Assembly: GCF_003403295.1 (NCBI RefSeq)
Contig: NZ_QUWV01000070.1
Span: forward strand, 24,544-88,543
Direction of reading: 5' to 3'
DNA from: Komagataeibacter melaceti
GTDB lineage: Bacteria; Pseudomonadota; Alphaproteobacteria; Acetobacterales; Acetobacteraceae
DNA length: 64,000 bases
A model generated the notes under the pieces. It did no database searches and was not told the DNA's origin. It saw only the letters and a list, made by a program, of their open reading frames with translations. Made by a program: the position numbers and the translations under genes. Of the stretch, positions 63,332 to 64,000 are shown one piece after another (the stretch's first letter is position 1; each line of letters begins with the position of its first letter).

Positions 63332-63847
63332 GTGCGTATGATGTCCTTCAAGACAGGCCTGAGGCTGGTTCTGGCCGCATGCATGGCCACGGTGTCCGTG
63401 CCCGTCCTGGCGGAAGAAACGGGTGAACCCACTCACGCACAGGCACCCCTGCCCACCGTGCCGCTGACAATCACCAGCGCCAATGGCACGAAGCACCTTT
63501 TTACGGTGGAAAAGGCCATGACCCCGCGTGAGCAGCAGGTGGGCGAAATGTTCCGCCCGTCCGTTCCGGCGGATGGTGGCATGATCTTCGTCTGGCCCTT
63601 TCCGCGCCAGAGTGACATGTGGATGGAAAATACCAGAGCTTCCCTCGATATCGTCTTTATCGGGGCGGATAACCGCATTTCATCCATTGTCGAGAACGCC
63701 GTACCCCTCAGCCTCGCCCGTATCAGCAGTCATGGCCCCGTGCGCGCCACGGTGGAGCTGCAGGCGGGTATTACCGAAAAGCTCGGAATCGTAGTGGGTG
63801 ACCGGGTGGATTCCCCCGTGCTGACAAACCAGCCCGCCGGTAAGTAA
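63332..63847 (+). CDS. DUF192 exported protein
   Basis: A 171-residue protein with a signal peptide (TGLRLVLAACMATVSVPVLAEE, cleavage about 28). The DUF192 domain covers about 45-160: FTVEKAMTPREQQVGEMFRPSVPADGGMIFVWPFPRQSDMWMENTRASLDIVFIGADNRI. Its role is unknown; the family is small and widespread in bacteria and archaea. The GTG at 63332 and an ATG two codons later are both possible; AGGAGAG is right upstream. Confidence 0.85.
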   Translation: MRMMSFKTGLRLVLAACMATVSVPVLAEETGEPTHAQAPLPTVPLTITSANGTKHLFTVEKAMTPREQQVGEMFRPSVPADGGMIFVWPFPRQSDMWMENTRASLDIVFIGADNRISSIVENAVPLSLARISSHGPVRATVELQAGITEKLGIVVGDRVDSPVLTNQPAGK

Positions 63848-63921
63848 TTCTATTATCTGGCGGTTTTCTGGGGTTCATTCATTTTCTGGTCATTTAATTT
63901 CTGTTTTTTCTGATTTTTTGA

Positions 63922-63950
63922 TTGACGGTTAGCTGGGGTGGTCCTATATC
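63922..63950 (+). promoter_or_regulatory. Strong sigma70 promoter reading out of the window
   Basis: TTGACG at 63922-63927, exactly 17 bases, then TATATC at 63945-63950, followed by the GC-rich discriminator CCGCTTC. An unusually T-rich stretch (about 63890-63920) lies upstream, as an UP-element would. GC-rich discriminators mark stringently controlled stable-RNA promoters, so an rRNA or tRNA operon may start just beyond 64000. The final about 50 bases hold no open frame. Confidence 0.6.
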
Positions 63951-64000
63951 CCGCTTCACCGGCGGCGCTGAGGAAACTTCTTGAGCTTCTCCGGTGGATT

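Overview
The window is a gene-dense, high-GC chromosomal segment that fits an acetic acid bacterium (Alphaproteobacteria, Acetobacteraceae). Komagataeibacter, Novacetimonas or Gluconacetobacter is my best guess at genus, by inference only. The evidence is the set of alphaproteobacterial marker families (NDUFA12-type complex I subunit, DUF2155, MidA/NDUFAF7, alphaproteobacterial S24 repressor, TSCPD protein, YbjN, COQ9/TetR-like protein) and the strong G/C third-position bias, which produces long antisense open frames. I see no phage, insertion sequence, transposase, integrase, CRISPR array or plasmid replication gene. Most of the segment looks like stable core chromosome.

Layout. 0-6.4 kb: tRNA-His, an NAD(P)-binding Rossmann protein coupled to a membrane-anchored unknown, the rplM-rpsI ribosomal operon, a secreted DNA/RNA nuclease and small unknowns. 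6.4-14.9 kb: ilvD, an AsmA-like protein, tRNA-Thr, a lipid-kinase family protein, a DsbA-fold protein, an 8-oxoguanine-deaminase-like amidohydrolase and an SDR. 14.9-15.5 kb: an AT-rich island beside tRNA-Ser. 15.7-25.0 kb: lepA, an S24-type repressor with a small partner, exported unknowns, a DEAD-box helicase, an alcohol dehydrogenase, a FemAB/GNAT-like protein and a RidA protein. 25.0-28.8 kb: an orphan protein resembling the C-terminus of B12-dependent ribonucleotide reductase, then an NDUFA12 / MlaD / unknown / DUF2155 run. 28.9-33.8 kb: trehalose synthesis (otsB-otsA), dsbB, a DUF1328 small membrane protein and NAD synthetase. 33.9-35.9 kb: an RTX-like repeat protein and an HU protein.

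36.0-39.8 kb: the lactate-oxidation operon lutABC with a divergent LysR regulator. 39.8-44.6 kb: a divergent four-gene module (zinc metallopeptidase and transglutaminase facing a circularly permuted ATP-grasp and an alpha-E protein). This is the best candidate for a poorly described peptide-ligating or peptide-cleaving system. 44.8-48 kb: tRNA-Gln, a COQ9/TetR-like protein, proC, ybjN and ubiK. 47.5-51.7 kb: lgt, midA, pgeF and a lipoprotein in tight overlap. 51.8-58.9 kb: a core block of prs, a histidine phosphatase, rplY/ctc, pth, ychF, proA, nadD, rsfS and rlmH. 58.9-64 kb: a CHAP amidase, RidA, a MobA-like/XdhC pair, a host-attachment-family protein, a metallo-beta-lactamase-fold hydrolase and DUF192. 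The window ends in a strong promoter with a GC-rich discriminator, probably that of a stable RNA operon starting just outside.

The genes serve translation and ribosome maturation (rplM, rpsI, rplY, pth, ychF, rsfS, rlmH, lepA), NAD supply (nadD, nadE), proline synthesis (proA, proC), envelope oxidation and lipid handling (dsbB, DsbA-like, mlaD, lgt), complex I and ubiquinone accessories (NDUFA12, MidA, UbiK, perhaps COQ9-like), osmoprotection (otsAB) and lactate oxidation (lut). Functional calls rest on motifs recognised by eye; no database search was run.
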